A program made the position numbers and the translations under genes. From JAIQFF01 sp963725615 (lineage in GTDB: Bacteria; Acidobacteriota; Terriglobia; Terriglobales; Acidobacteriaceae): 64,000 nt of DNA. Of this stretch, positions 51,719 to 60,522 are shown one piece after another (position 1 is the first letter of the stretch; each line of letters opens with the position of its first letter). The notes under the pieces are model-generated. The model was not told the origin of the DNA. It searched no databases and worked only from the letters and a program-made list of their open reading frames with translations. The DNA lies in NCBI GenBank assembly GCA_963725615.1, contig CAVRZO010000013.1:3271-67270 (forward strand), given 5' to 3'.

Positions 51719-51925
51719 ACAGCTTTCAGCTGTCAGCTCTCAGCTTAAAGCCTTGTCATCCCGACCGGAGCGACGCGAAGCGAGCGCAGTGGAGGGACCT
51801 TGCGTTTTCCCGACGCGACCAGCGGCCATTTCGCGGGCAAAAGGCACCAAGAGCGACACTCACGCTAACTCATTCAATCGCCGTCGCTTAAGCGCTGAAA
51901 CCCGAGAGCTGACAGCTGAGAGCTT
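51719..51925. repeat. Composite repeat: AGCTGTCAGCTCTCAGC palindrome with a half type B element inside
   Basis: Left arm CAGCTTTCAGCTGTCAGCTC and right arm GAGCTGACAGCTGAGAGCTT are inverted. Between them is GTCATCCCGACCGGAGCGAC (from 51755), the left end of a type B element without its right end. It fills the gap between rseP and ispG and suggests one repeat inserted in another. Confidence 0.7.
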
Positions 51926-51955
51926 CCTTTCCCCGTGTTAAACTAGAGCTTCCCC

Positions 51956-53194
51956 ATGGCAGACATTCATCGCAGAAAATCTGTTACAGGCTCGATCGGC
52001 GGCGTGAGAATCGGCAGCGATGCACCAGTTGTGGTGCAGTCGATGACCAACACCGACACGGCTGATATTCCTTCCACCGTCAAACAGGTCGCGGCACTGG
52101 CCAAGGCGGGGTCCGAGTTGGTGCGGGTCACGGTCAACAACGAGGAAGCTGCGGCGGCGGTCGCGCCCATCGTCGAACAACTGGACGCCCAGGGCGTGCG
52201 CGTGCCCATCATTGGCGACTTTCACTACAACGGTCACATCCTGCTCAAGAAGTATCCTGAGTGCGCCCGCGCGCTGGCCAAGTACCGTATCAATCCTGGC
52301 AACGTCGGCATTGGACGCAAGGACGACAACAATTTCCGCACCATGATCGAGGTTGCAGTCGAGAACCAGAAACCGGTGCGCATCGGCGTGAACTGGGGAT
52401 CGCTCGACCAGGCACTGCTCACCAAGATGATGGACGAGAATTCGCTGCTGTCTGAACCCAAAGACGCGCGCGAAGTCACGATGGAAGCGATGGTGGTAAG
52501 CGCGCTGAATTCTGCCAGCCTGGCCGAGAAGTATGGCCTGCGGCCCGACCAGATCATTCTGAGTGCGAAAGTCAGTGGAGTGCAGGACTTGATCGACGTC
52601 TACCGCTCGCTGGCTGCCCGCTGCAATTATCCTCTGCACCTCGGACTTACCGAAGCCGGCATGGGAGCCAAAGGCATCGTCGCTTCGAGCGCCGCGCTGG
52701 GCGTATTGCTGCAGGAAGGTATCGGTGACACCATCCGCGTCTCGCTCACGCCCGCGCCCGGCGGCGACCGCACCGAAGAAGTCCGCGTGGGACAGCAGAT
52801 TCTGCAGTCGCTCGGCATTCGCAGCTTCACACCCCAGGTGACCGCGTGCCCCGGATGCGGCCGCACCACCAGCACTTTCTTCCAGGAAATGGCGCAGCAG
52901 ATTCAGTCTTACCTGCGCGACCAGATGCCGGTATGGAAGGGACGCTATACCGGCGTCGAAGAGATGAAGGTCGCGGTCATGGGTTGCGTAGTGAACGGCC
53001 CCGGCGAATCGAAACATGCCAGCCTCGGCATCTCGTTGCCCGGAACGTTCGAGGAACCCAAGGCGCCGGTGTACGTGGACGGTCGCCTGTTCACCACGCT
53101 GAAGGGCGACAAGATCGTTGCTGAGTTCATCCAGATCCTCGACGACTACGTGGAATCGCACTACGCTGCCAAGGAAGAGTTAGCGGCAAAATAG
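51956..53194 (+). CDS. ispG: 4-hydroxy-3-methylbut-2-enyl diphosphate synthase
   Basis: A 412-residue [4Fe-4S] enzyme of the MEP pathway (GcpE). The TIM-barrel start is VVVQSMTNTDTADI. The cluster cysteines are in TACPGCGRTTSTF and VMGCVVNGPGES. It is the short bacterial type without the plant insertion. Together with dxr it shows that isoprenoids are made by the MEP route. Long open frames on the other strand are shadows of its GC-rich codons. Confidence 0.96.
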   Translation: MADIHRRKSVTGSIGGVRIGSDAPVVVQSMTNTDTADIPSTVKQVAALAKAGSELVRVTVNNEEAAAAVAPIVEQLDAQGVRVPIIGDFHYNGHILLKKYPECARALAKYRINPGNVGIGRKDDNNFRTMIEVAVENQKPVRIGVNWGSLDQALLTKMMDENSLLSEPKDAREVTMEAMVVSALNSASLAEKYGLRPDQIILSAKVSGVQDLIDVYRSLAARCNYPLHLGLTEAGMGAKGIVASSAALGVLLQEGIGDTIRVSLTPAPGGDRTEEVRVGQQILQSLGIRSFTPQVTACPGCGRTTSTFFQEMAQQIQSYLRDQMPVWKGRYTGVEEMKVAVMGCVVNGPGESKHASLGISLPGTFEEPKAPVYVDGRLFTTLKGDKIVAEFIQILDDYVESHYAAKEELAAK

Positions 53195-53224
53195 TTTCCT
53201 CCATTGGCCAATCCCTGGTTCCTT

Positions 53225-53349
53225 GTCATTCCGAATCCGCTTCAGCGGTGAGGAATCTGGTTTTCCTGGCCGCTTCTCTGGTAGTAGCCAAAGCAGATTC
53301 CTCGCGCCTCTCGCCGCGCGAGCGCGGCTGCGAGTGCGTTCGGAATGAC
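53225..53349. mobile_element. Short MITE-like copy of the type A element
   Basis: A 125-base unit with ends GTCATTCCGAATCCG and GTTCGGAATGAC and paired subterminal GAGGAATCTG and GCAGATTCCTC. It has no nuclease remnant that I can detect. It lies between ispG and the DUF72 gene. Confidence 0.75.
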
Positions 53350-53370
53350 AACGGTTTGTGAGTTGTTACA

Positions 53371-54315
53371 TTACGCCAGCAGCGGTAAATCTGAACTCGC
53401 CGCGTCGTCGTAGATTGGGTCGGCGATCTTGCCCAGCTCTGGATAGTGCTTCAGCAGCGGCTCGGGCGCCTTCACTCGCCGTCCGGTGATCATGTTCTTC
53501 AGTTGCAGCGCGTTCACTCCGGCCTTGCCCTCGAAATGATTGTTGGTCACCACATACGTGACCTGAGCTTTGCCGGCGATGCGGACGATCTTGTCCTTCC
53601 ATCCGGCCAGCTCAGCCTCGCTGTAGAGATAGTTATAGCGGTCAGCGCCGGTATCGGCGTCAAACCATTGATCGTAATTCCGTCCGTGCAGACGAACGTA
53701 GCCGACCGGGGAAGTCACGTGTTCCGTCGGTTCGAGCGAACGGCCAATCAGCGGCTGATCAATGTTGCAGAAGGCAACATTTTTTTCGATGAAGTAGCGA
53801 ATCGTCTCGGGGTTGTCCCAGCTGTCGTGCCGCACTTCGATCACGCGCGGATATTCGATGAACTGGCGGATGAGGCGCTCGACATATTCGCGGTTCAGCG
53901 ATGTGTTCTTGAATGAAACTGGAAACTGGATGAGCAGCGCGCCCAGCTTCCCTTCTCCGGCGAGCGCTTCCAGTCCTTCGCGCGCCAGGGCTTCATCTTC
54001 ATCGTTCGGCCTGATGGAAGCTGCTGACGTGGGCTCCATCACCGCCATCGGGTTGTGCGTGAAAGAACGATGCAGCTTGGCGGTGAACATGAAATTTGGA
54101 TTCACCGCCGCCGCTTTCTTTACCCAGAGTTTGGCCAGATGCGGTTTGATGTGTCCGTAAAAAGATGTGTTGATCTCCACCATGTCAAAACAGCGCGCCA
54201 GAATCTCAAGGGGATGCTGTTTCCGGTGCTGCATTCCGGGCGGATAGAAGATTCCTTCCCAGTCTTTGTAAGACCAGCCGGCGGTGCCGATGCGGATTGG
54301 CGAAGATGGGTTCAC
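53371..54315 (-). CDS. DUF72 (YecE-like) TIM-barrel protein
   Basis: A 314-residue protein of the DUF72 family. RIGTAGWSYKDWEGIFYP, MVEINTSFYGH, VEVRHDSW and YVRLHGRN are the recognised segments. The fold is a TIM barrel; the function is unknown. GTG start. It is alone on its strand. The gap of 177 bases upstream (54316-54492) holds no gene I can name. Confidence 0.9.
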   Translation of the reverse strand: MNPSSPIRIGTAGWSYKDWEGIFYPPGMQHRKQHPLEILARCFDMVEINTSFYGHIKPHLAKLWVKKAAAVNPNFMFTAKLHRSFTHNPMAVMEPTSAASIRPNDEDEALAREGLEALAGEGKLGALLIQFPVSFKNTSLNREYVERLIRQFIEYPRVIEVRHDSWDNPETIRYFIEKNVAFCNIDQPLIGRSLEPTEHVTSPVGYVRLHGRNYDQWFDADTGADRYNYLYSEAELAGWKDKIVRIAGKAQVTYVVTNNHFEGKAGVNALQLKNMITGRRVKAPEPLLKHYPELGKIADPIYDDAASSDLPLLA

Positions 54316-54471
54316 GGTGGAGGCGTCAGAGAATTAGATGCCAGCAGACTAGCACAGGCGCTGGCACAATCCGGGCGGGCCTCCAGGGCTTAAGACGCAA
54401 TCAAAGAGATCTGCTACTCACGACGAAACAGGGAGAGCACGAGATTACTCGTGCCACTCAGCCGCTGAAAA

Positions 54472-54496
54472 CTAGCCGCGCTTTAGCGCCTGCTAG
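54472..54496 (-). terminator. Possible Rho-independent terminator of the CAP gene
   Basis: On the minus strand GCTAG...GGCGCTAAAGCGCG...CTAG forms a stem with loop TAAA and is followed by TTTTC. It overlaps the stop codon of the CAP-domain gene. The T run is short, so the call is weak. Confidence 0.4.
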
Positions 54497-55341
54497 TAGA
54501 ACAGAAGCGTCACCCAATACACCCCGGTGGGATAGGTGGCGCTGCGGGCATAACAGGACCCAACCGCAACAGAGTGAAGCGAGGTGTTTCCGATCGCCCG
54601 CAATGCCTCCGCGGGAAGTTTTTGAGGCTGTGGAGTCGTGTAGCGTACAACCGCCCGGCGGCGGGGCGCAGGCGTTTTCAACGAATCGGCTTTGGCCATG
54701 GCGCAGGCTGCGTCAGCGGCTACGCTGCTGTCCATGCGCTCTAGTCCGGGCAGGCGAGCCTGGGCGCGGATGCGGTCAATACTGCGGCCTATGAGGACTT
54801 CCGCTTCGTCGTCGGAGCGGCTGGGCAAGCTGTGTCCGAAGTCCTGGGTGACGTAGAGCAACGATCCGCTGCGCACCACGCTGAATCCGGCAACGTTGTA
54901 GTTTGCATTAAGCAGGTTCGCGCGGTGGGGCGGAGAGTGCATCAGGCTGTCCTGCGCCTGGTCCACGCTGCCGGCGAAGGCGACGTTTTCTCCGGCCTGG
55001 TCGAGGCGCGTCTTGGTATTGGCCGCCAGGCGGTGAACGAGATTGGGTTCTCCGGAAAACTGGTGAGAGAGTTTCTTCTGCGCAGCCATGGCAGCGCCAT
55101 GCTCTCGCGCCGCCTGGGTTAGTCCTTCATCCTTCTGCAATGGAGTAAGACCAGCCTTGGCACGTTCGCGGTTCGCCAGTTCGAGGAGCCGGCGTTCCGC
55201 CGCGGCGTCGTAAGTTGGGGAGGGCTGGGAATCCGCCGTCGCAGGGGTCGATTGCTGTGCCGCGTGCAATGCCGGAACCGCCAGCGTCACGGCGCCAGCC
55301 GTTAGAACAATTGCCAGAGACGCCATGAGGGTAGGGGCCAT
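54493..55341 (-). CDS. Secreted CAP-domain (SCP/YkwD-like) protein
   Basis: A 282-residue exported protein. The signal peptide (residues 1-~28) ends VPALHAA. The CAP domain (about residues 50-170) has LLELANRERAKAGLTPLQ, REHGAAMAAQKKLSHQF, GENVAFAG and SPPHRANLLNANYN. The His and Glu residues of the CAP cleft are present. The C-terminal ~100 residues are unlike known domains. Bacterial CAP proteins are poorly understood. ATG 55341 is taken because the signal peptide begins there; a TTG at 55377 also exists. Confidence 0.85.
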   Translation of the reverse strand: MAPTLMASLAIVLTAGAVTLAVPALHAAQQSTPATADSQPSPTYDAAAERRLLELANRERAKAGLTPLQKDEGLTQAAREHGAAMAAQKKLSHQFSGEPNLVHRLAANTKTRLDQAGENVAFAGSVDQAQDSLMHSPPHRANLLNANYNVAGFSVVRSGSLLYVTQDFGHSLPSRSDDEAEVLIGRSIDRIRAQARLPGLERMDSSVAADAACAMAKADSLKTPAPRRRAVVRYTTPQPQKLPAEALRAIGNTSLHSVAVGSCYARSATYPTGVYWVTLLFY

Positions 55342-55432
55342 GTGAGTCTTCGCGCAGCCAAATGGATGCGAAATCAAACTTCCTCTTTGCTTCCCTCACG
55401 CTAGACCCTAGAATCATTGTGAGCACCTTACG

Positions 55433-56776
55433 ATGGGGACATTGCTGCTAGGCATACTTGTCGTCGTGAACGTAGTACTTCTGGTACTGCTCGCGGCGAT
55501 TTTTCGACGGACTACGGGCTCCTCGCAAACCACTGAAATTACGGACCTTGCCCAGCAGACGGCGCTGCTGCACGAGTCCCTCAGCCAGAAGTTCAACGAT
55601 GCCACGCTCGACATGGCTACTCGACTCGAAAGCACCAAGGGAGATCTGCGTCAGGGCGTGACCGACCGGCTGACCCAGGGCTTCAACGAAATCCGCAGTT
55701 CGGTGGAAGCCCAACTGAGCGGGGGACGACGCGAGCAGACGCACGATCTAAGAGAGGCGCGCACCGAACTGACCACGTCGCTCGCGCTGACGACTTCCCA
55801 GCTCAAAGTCGAATTTGAAAATCTCAATCAGAAAACGGCGCAGAGCCTGGACTCAATTCGCGATCGCGTGGACGCCAAGCTGCTCGCCATCACCGATCAA
55901 GTTCAATTGAAGCTCGACCAGAACATCAAGGAAGGGTTCGCCCAGTTCGAAAAAGTGCAGCAGCATTTGAAGGCGGCGGAAGAGCAATTGCGCGAAGTCG
56001 GCGCGCTGGGACACTCCATCAACGATCTCAACAACATGCTCAAGCTGCCGCATCTGCGCGGGCAGTTTGGCGAAGCCAGCCTGGAACGATTGCTCTCCGA
56101 TTTCTTGCCGGCCCATATGTTCGAAATGCAGTCCTCCGCCGGCGATGGCAACGGGCGCGCCGATGCCGTCATCCAGTTTCCCGACCGCCGCCTGCCTATT
56201 GACGCCAAGTTTCCTCGCGAACAGGTGCTGGCCCTCTTTGAAAGCAACGTCGAGTCGGAAATTGAAGAAGCGCGGCACGAGTTTGTGCGCGTGATGAAGG
56301 TCGAAGCCAGGCGGATCAAGGCATACATTCAGCCCGAACACGGTACCACTGACATTGCGTTGATGTATCTGCCCAGCGAAACGCTTTACATGGAAGCCAT
56401 CCGCAATCGCGAACTGGCTGACTGGCTCAACACGCAGCATGTGTTTCCAGTCTCACCTAATACCCTGCTCATGACCTTGCAGACGATTGCGCTGGTGCAC
56501 AAATGGTACGAAGTCGCCAGCCGTTTCGAAAAGAGCCGTCTGGAACTGGCCAAGGCGCAGAAGTCGTTTGATCACTTCCAGAACCAGTTCGAGACCGTCG
56601 GCAAGAACCTGAATAAAGCGCAGGAGGCGTTCGATACGGCGCAGAGGCATCTGAAGACCTACCGCGGCCGGGTCACCGCGCTCAGCGGGCAGGAACAGTT
56701 AGAACTCGATGCGGCGACGACGAAGAGCAGTGACGACGAGCCTACTCTGCCTTTAATCGACAAAGCCAGCGCCTAG
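55433..56776 (+). CDS. rmuC: RmuC-family DNA recombination protein
   Basis: A 447-residue protein with one N-terminal membrane helix (about residues 3-24), a coiled-coil region (about residues 30-190) and the RmuC nuclease-like domain (about residues 195-400) with RGQFGEASLERLL, DAVIQFPDRRLPIDAKFP and IALMYLPSETLY. RmuC limits recombination between short inverted repeats in E. coli, which is of note in a genome so rich in them. Divergent from the CAP gene. Confidence 0.93.
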   Translation: MGTLLLGILVVVNVVLLVLLAAIFRRTTGSSQTTEITDLAQQTALLHESLSQKFNDATLDMATRLESTKGDLRQGVTDRLTQGFNEIRSSVEAQLSGGRREQTHDLREARTELTTSLALTTSQLKVEFENLNQKTAQSLDSIRDRVDAKLLAITDQVQLKLDQNIKEGFAQFEKVQQHLKAAEEQLREVGALGHSINDLNNMLKLPHLRGQFGEASLERLLSDFLPAHMFEMQSSAGDGNGRADAVIQFPDRRLPIDAKFPREQVLALFESNVESEIEEARHEFVRVMKVEARRIKAYIQPEHGTTDIALMYLPSETLYMEAIRNRELADWLNTQHVFPVSPNTLLMTLQTIALVHKWYEVASRFEKSRLELAKAQKSFDHFQNQFETVGKNLNKAQEAFDTAQRHLKTYRGRVTALSGQEQLELDAATTKSSDDEPTLPLIDKASA

Positions 56777-56822
56777 ATGGTCCAGCGTCATCCGCACCGG
56801 AGTAGACCCTGGCCACGGAGTC

Positions 56823-58016
56823 TCATCCTTTGATCTCGAATATTGACGGATAGAGCTCGCTTACGAATGCCGTAATACCAGACCTGGGCAGGACTTTGTC
56901 CAATACGAATTGGTCAAACACCCCGAGAGGAATCCCTAAGGCTGGGAAGAATCCGGCGGCACTGGTGACGAGGAATCTCATCATTTTGCCGGTTTCGTCA
57001 CTCACTCTCAATCCCGCCAGATTTCGCAAACTCGATACTCGCTCGGCGACTTCGGCATCCGAGCACCTCCCTATTGAACCCAACCAATCTCTAAACTCGC
57101 GAGCCTCACTCGACTCCCTAATTTTCAGTAGGTTCTCGACGTTGATCTTCCCCTCTTGACTAGCAAGCTGGGGAAGGCCTGCGATGTCAACGACGCGCTG
57201 AAAGCTTCGTTCTCTGGAGTGAGACGATAGCGCCTCAGCCATAAAATCTAGCTTATGTCGGAACAGAGGAAGTTCCTCGTCGCGAAATCCTGACAAAGCC
57301 GAATAGCCTTTCATTTCTCCAATGCTCTGTGAGAGGCCTGCCACGCCCATGAGCCCGCGCTCGATGATCCCATGGCACTCCGTTTCGGAAGCATCCAGGT
57401 GTTGGGCAATGTCGGTCGATACCCTAAATGTGTCCTCCGCTTCCTGGTGCAGCTCAAGAGAGAAAGGAACGTTATTTAGCCCTGTTTTGCTGTCAATCGC
57501 CAATTCAACGGATTTCCTAACGAGCCTTGTATTGTTGAGGAGCTCATTTCGGAACGCCGGGAAAAGCTCGGGTCGAATTTCTGTAGGTAGTGGGGCAATA
57601 GCGGAGCCAATGAGCCGCTTCAGTCTTATGATCTCTTTGTGAGCTAGTCCCGGTATTCCATGCATCTCTTGCAGGCAATCGTGGACATATTTCTCCTTGT
57701 CGGAAGCGTCGATCCAATTGAACCTGTACCAAAAAGGTGGTAGCACAGGGTCGCCAAAAAGGCCCGATTGCCCGATCTGTGCAAGCTGGAAACACTCGCA
57801 CCTTATGTCAATCAAATTTGATGACAATAGGTCTCGGAGTTGTCCATAACCCAAGCGGATCGCGAGCAGAGGGAATTCCTTTAGTCTGGCTGACGCTAAA
57901 ACGTATTTATCGAACAGGAGAAGCCGTCGAACAAGACCATCCAGATCCACACCGGTGACTTCCCCGGCGGGAGAAATGATGGCCGAGGCGCCGATGAGCC
58001 TTCTGCTTATCTCCAC
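56823..58016 (-). CDS. Unknown 397-residue protein of unlike base composition
   Basis: I do not recognise this protein. It is soluble, without signal peptide, helix-rich, and has no conserved catalytic motif I can name. Short hydrophobic runs near the C-terminus (AAGFFPALGIPLGVFDQFVL) could be a helical hairpin. The codons are visibly richer in A and T than the neighbours. It starts at GTG nine bases after the PspA gene, so it is probably read with the membrane-stress operon. Lower GC plus no clear family suggests recent acquisition. Confidence 0.6.
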   Translation of the reverse strand: MEISRRLIGASAIISPAGEVTGVDLDGLVRRLLLFDKYVLASARLKEFPLLAIRLGYGQLRDLLSSNLIDIRCECFQLAQIGQSGLFGDPVLPPFWYRFNWIDASDKEKYVHDCLQEMHGIPGLAHKEIIRLKRLIGSAIAPLPTEIRPELFPAFRNELLNNTRLVRKSVELAIDSKTGLNNVPFSLELHQEAEDTFRVSTDIAQHLDASETECHGIIERGLMGVAGLSQSIGEMKGYSALSGFRDEELPLFRHKLDFMAEALSSHSRERSFQRVVDIAGLPQLASQEGKINVENLLKIRESSEAREFRDWLGSIGRCSDAEVAERVSSLRNLAGLRVSDETGKMMRFLVTSAAGFFPALGIPLGVFDQFVLDKVLPRSGITAFVSELYPSIFEIKG

Positions 58017-58025
58017 GATACGTCC

Positions 58026-58685
58026 TTACGCTCCACGTTTCGTTTTCAGCTCAGCCAGTAATTGCTCGATACGGTCTTCTTTTTCTAGCGCTGCCAGGCG
58101 TTCCTCCACATCGTCTGCGGCAATTTCGGATTTGGCCTGGCTGTGAGCTTCGGCGTGGGCCACTTTGCGCTTCATGCGGTCGAAGGCGTTGGCGCTGGAA
58201 CCGTTGCCGGCGGCCATCTTGGCGTCACTGGCTTTGCTGACGGCTCGGGCCCGGCGATGCTGGGCGATCAGCAGGTCGGCCTTGGCCTGGGCCTCGGCGA
58301 GTTTCCGCTCCAGTTGGCGTAATGCGGTTTTCAGATTTTCCACCTGGGCCTGCTGATCGGTTACCTGCTGGGCGAAGCCTGCGCTCAGGTCGCGATAGCT
58401 TTCCACTCTTTGCAGGGCGGCGCGCGCCAGGTCATCCTGTTTCTTGTCAACGGAGAGTTCTGCCTTGCGCATCCACTCCGCTACTTTGTCTTCGTTTTCT
58501 TTTTGTTTTTTTGTCAGCAGGTGCTGGTCGGCGATGGCAATTGCCACTTGAGTCTTGACCTGCAAAAGCTGGTTCTGCATGTCGAGGATCACCTGCTTGA
58601 TCATTTTTTCCGGGTGCTCGGCCTTGTCTACCAGGTCATTGAGATTGGCCCGGACCAGTGTGGCGACTCTTTCCAGTAATGCCAT
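58026..58685 (-). CDS. PspA/IM30-family membrane-stress protein
   Basis: A 219-residue coiled-coil protein. The amphipathic start MALLERVATLVRANLNDLVD and the segment HPEKMIKQVILDMQNQLLQVKTQVA match PspA/Vipp1. Such proteins assemble ESCRT-III-like polymers on damaged inner membranes. The C-terminus DRIEQLLAELKTK is typical. It follows the glycine-zipper gene by 19 bases in a leftward operon with flotillin and NfeD. Confidence 0.9.
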   Translation of the reverse strand: MALLERVATLVRANLNDLVDKAEHPEKMIKQVILDMQNQLLQVKTQVAIAIADQHLLTKKQKENEDKVAEWMRKAELSVDKKQDDLARAALQRVESYRDLSAGFAQQVTDQQAQVENLKTALRQLERKLAEAQAKADLLIAQHRRARAVSKASDAKMAAGNGSSANAFDRMKRKVAHAEAHSQAKSEIAADDVEERLAALEKEDRIEQLLAELKTKRGA

Positions 58686-58704
58686 GATGAACTCCTTTTC
58701 TGAA

Positions 58705-58926
58705 TCAGCTTCTAGCTTCTGGCTGCTGCCTTCTAGCTTGATGCTTTTCGTGGACTTCCGCGCATTCGGCGCAGTTCGTTCTGTGAAAGTTGCTTCCGAT
58801 TACGACTCCGATGGCGATGCCGATACCCAACCAGACCGCAACGTGGCCGGCGGCGACGCCTAGCGCGGTGCCGACGCCGGCGCCCAAGACAATTCCCAGC
58901 GCGATTTGCATGGATGATTTCTTCAT
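58705..58926 (-). CDS. Small glycine-zipper membrane protein
   Basis: A 73-residue protein with one long or two short Gly/Ala-rich membrane helices (about residues 7-45, GIVLGAGVGTALGVAAGHVA) and CAECAEVHEKH, two Cys and nearby His that might bind metal. The last ~10 residues are coded by a repeat-like sequence (CTTCTAGCTTCTGGCTGCTG). Part of the PspA-flotillin operon. Confidence 0.6.
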   Translation of the reverse strand: MKKSSMQIALGIVLGAGVGTALGVAAGHVAVWLGIGIAIGVVIGSNFHRTNCAECAEVHEKHQARRQQPEARS

Positions 58927-59006
58927 ATTCTTTCCTCGAGATTGCGTCCGCCGGGATGGGTGAGACGGGCGGGGACGCCCGTCCTCCATCATTCATCAGC
59001 CTTGCG

Positions 59007-60443
59007 CTACTTCCCCTGACCGTCTGGTTTTGATGATTTGTCGCCGATCCGGCGGACCTTGCCCAGCAGCTCCGACATCGGCATCCCGGACAGCGTCTCG
59101 AACAAGGCCGGCACTTGCGCCGCCATTTTGGCGATGTCGCCGGTGATCTTGTTCATCCCCGACGCGTCGCCGTTGCCGGTAGACACGATGGTGATCTTGT
59201 CTACGTTGGCCAGGGGGCTGGCCAGCGCCCGGACAATCTCGGGCATGCCGGTGAACAGCTTGTCGATGACTGCGGCCTGGTTGTACTCCTGGTAGGCCTC
59301 GGCTTTCACGTTCATGGCTTTGGCCTCGGCTTCTCCTTTCTTGAAGATGATCTCGGCTTCGGCTTCGCCCTGGGCGCGAATTGCTGAAGCGTGACCATCT
59401 GCTTCCGACATGAGCCGTTGCCTTTCGGCGAGGGCCAGAGTTTCAATTCTCTGACGCTCAATTTCCGCGCCCTTCAATACAGTCGCGATCAACTCTTTCT
59501 CGCGGCGGTTGATTTCGGCCTCCTGCACTTTCACCTGTTGTTCTTTCTCGATCTGCTGCACCTTCACCTGCTCGGCGATGACTTGCTGTTGCATGATGTT
59601 GGTCTGGATGTCGTAGGCCTTGTCTGCCTGTGCCTGCTGCCGCTTGGTGACTTCGACGTACTGCGCTTTCTTGACTTCGAGGTCGCGCTGGGCTTCCGCC
59701 TGTTTCGCGAGGGAAAGCGTTTCTGCCAGGACTCGCTCCTGGTCGGCCTGGGCCCTTGCGACTGCGGATTCGCGCTGTGCCAACGCACGCTTGATGGCAG
59801 TGTCGCGATCTGCTTCCGCCGTGGCTACGTCGGCGTCGCGCTTGATGCGGGCGACGTCGGGTTTGCCCATGTTGGTGATGTATTCGTTCTTGTCGCGAAC
59901 CTCTTTGATCGTGAAAGAAATCACCTCGAGGCCCATCTTGTTCATATCTTCCGCACAGGTGGAGCGCATGCGGTCGGAAACCATCTCCGGCTGCTTGACG
60001 ATTTCCTCTACCGTCAGTTGTCCGATGATGCCGCGCAGATGTCCTTCCATCACCAGCCGGATCAGGCCTTCCCGCTCCTGATCGGTCTTCGTCAGGAACT
60101 GTTCTGACGCGGTCAATATCGACTCCATATCCGACTTGACCTTGATCTGGGCCACCGCCTCAACCGTGACTGCCACGCCCTGTTTGGTGTAAAGGTCCTG
60201 CTGTGGAGCCACGTCGAACGACATCAGTTCGAGAGACAGCTCGCGGCAGATCTGGACCATGGGGAAGACCAGCGTGCCGTGGCCTTTGACCACGCGGGTT
60301 CCGCCGAGTCCATAGACAATGAGCGCTTCGTGCGGGCCGGCTTTGCGATAAAGCCGGGCCATGCCGCTCATCAGGAACAGAATGACCATCACTCCCAGGC
60401 CGACGAAGATCCAAATTTCGAAAATGTGTGAAATGCCGAACAT
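59007..60443 (-). CDS. Flotillin (YqiK/FloT-like)
   Basis: A 478-residue SPFH protein. One N-terminal membrane helix (about residues 10-29) is followed by the SPFH/band-7 domain (about residues 35-215) and a long Glu/Ala-rich coiled coil (about residues 220-400, with AEADRDTAIKRALAQRESAV). Flotillins scaffold membrane microdomains. Partnership with NfeD, encoded upstream in the same operon, is typical. ATG 60443 is used since it starts just before the helix. Confidence 0.92.
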   Translation of the reverse strand: MFGISHIFEIWIFVGLGVMVILFLMSGMARLYRKAGPHEALIVYGLGGTRVVKGHGTLVFPMVQICRELSLELMSFDVAPQQDLYTKQGVAVTVEAVAQIKVKSDMESILTASEQFLTKTDQEREGLIRLVMEGHLRGIIGQLTVEEIVKQPEMVSDRMRSTCAEDMNKMGLEVISFTIKEVRDKNEYITNMGKPDVARIKRDADVATAEADRDTAIKRALAQRESAVARAQADQERVLAETLSLAKQAEAQRDLEVKKAQYVEVTKRQQAQADKAYDIQTNIMQQQVIAEQVKVQQIEKEQQVKVQEAEINRREKELIATVLKGAEIERQRIETLALAERQRLMSEADGHASAIRAQGEAEAEIIFKKGEAEAKAMNVKAEAYQEYNQAAVIDKLFTGMPEIVRALASPLANVDKITIVSTGNGDASGMNKITGDIAKMAAQVPALFETLSGMPMSELLGKVRRIGDKSSKPDGQGK

Positions 60444-60522
60444 ATCGCCTCCTCTTTCGAGTGCCCAAGAGCAACAACCACAAAGGGCACGAAGGTACAC
60501 GAAGGAAAGCAAGAGCTTCACT

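Noticed and set aside
51938..53161. 407-codon open frame on the minus strand
   Set aside because: Antisense shadow of ispG, which has clear catalytic motifs on the plus strand.
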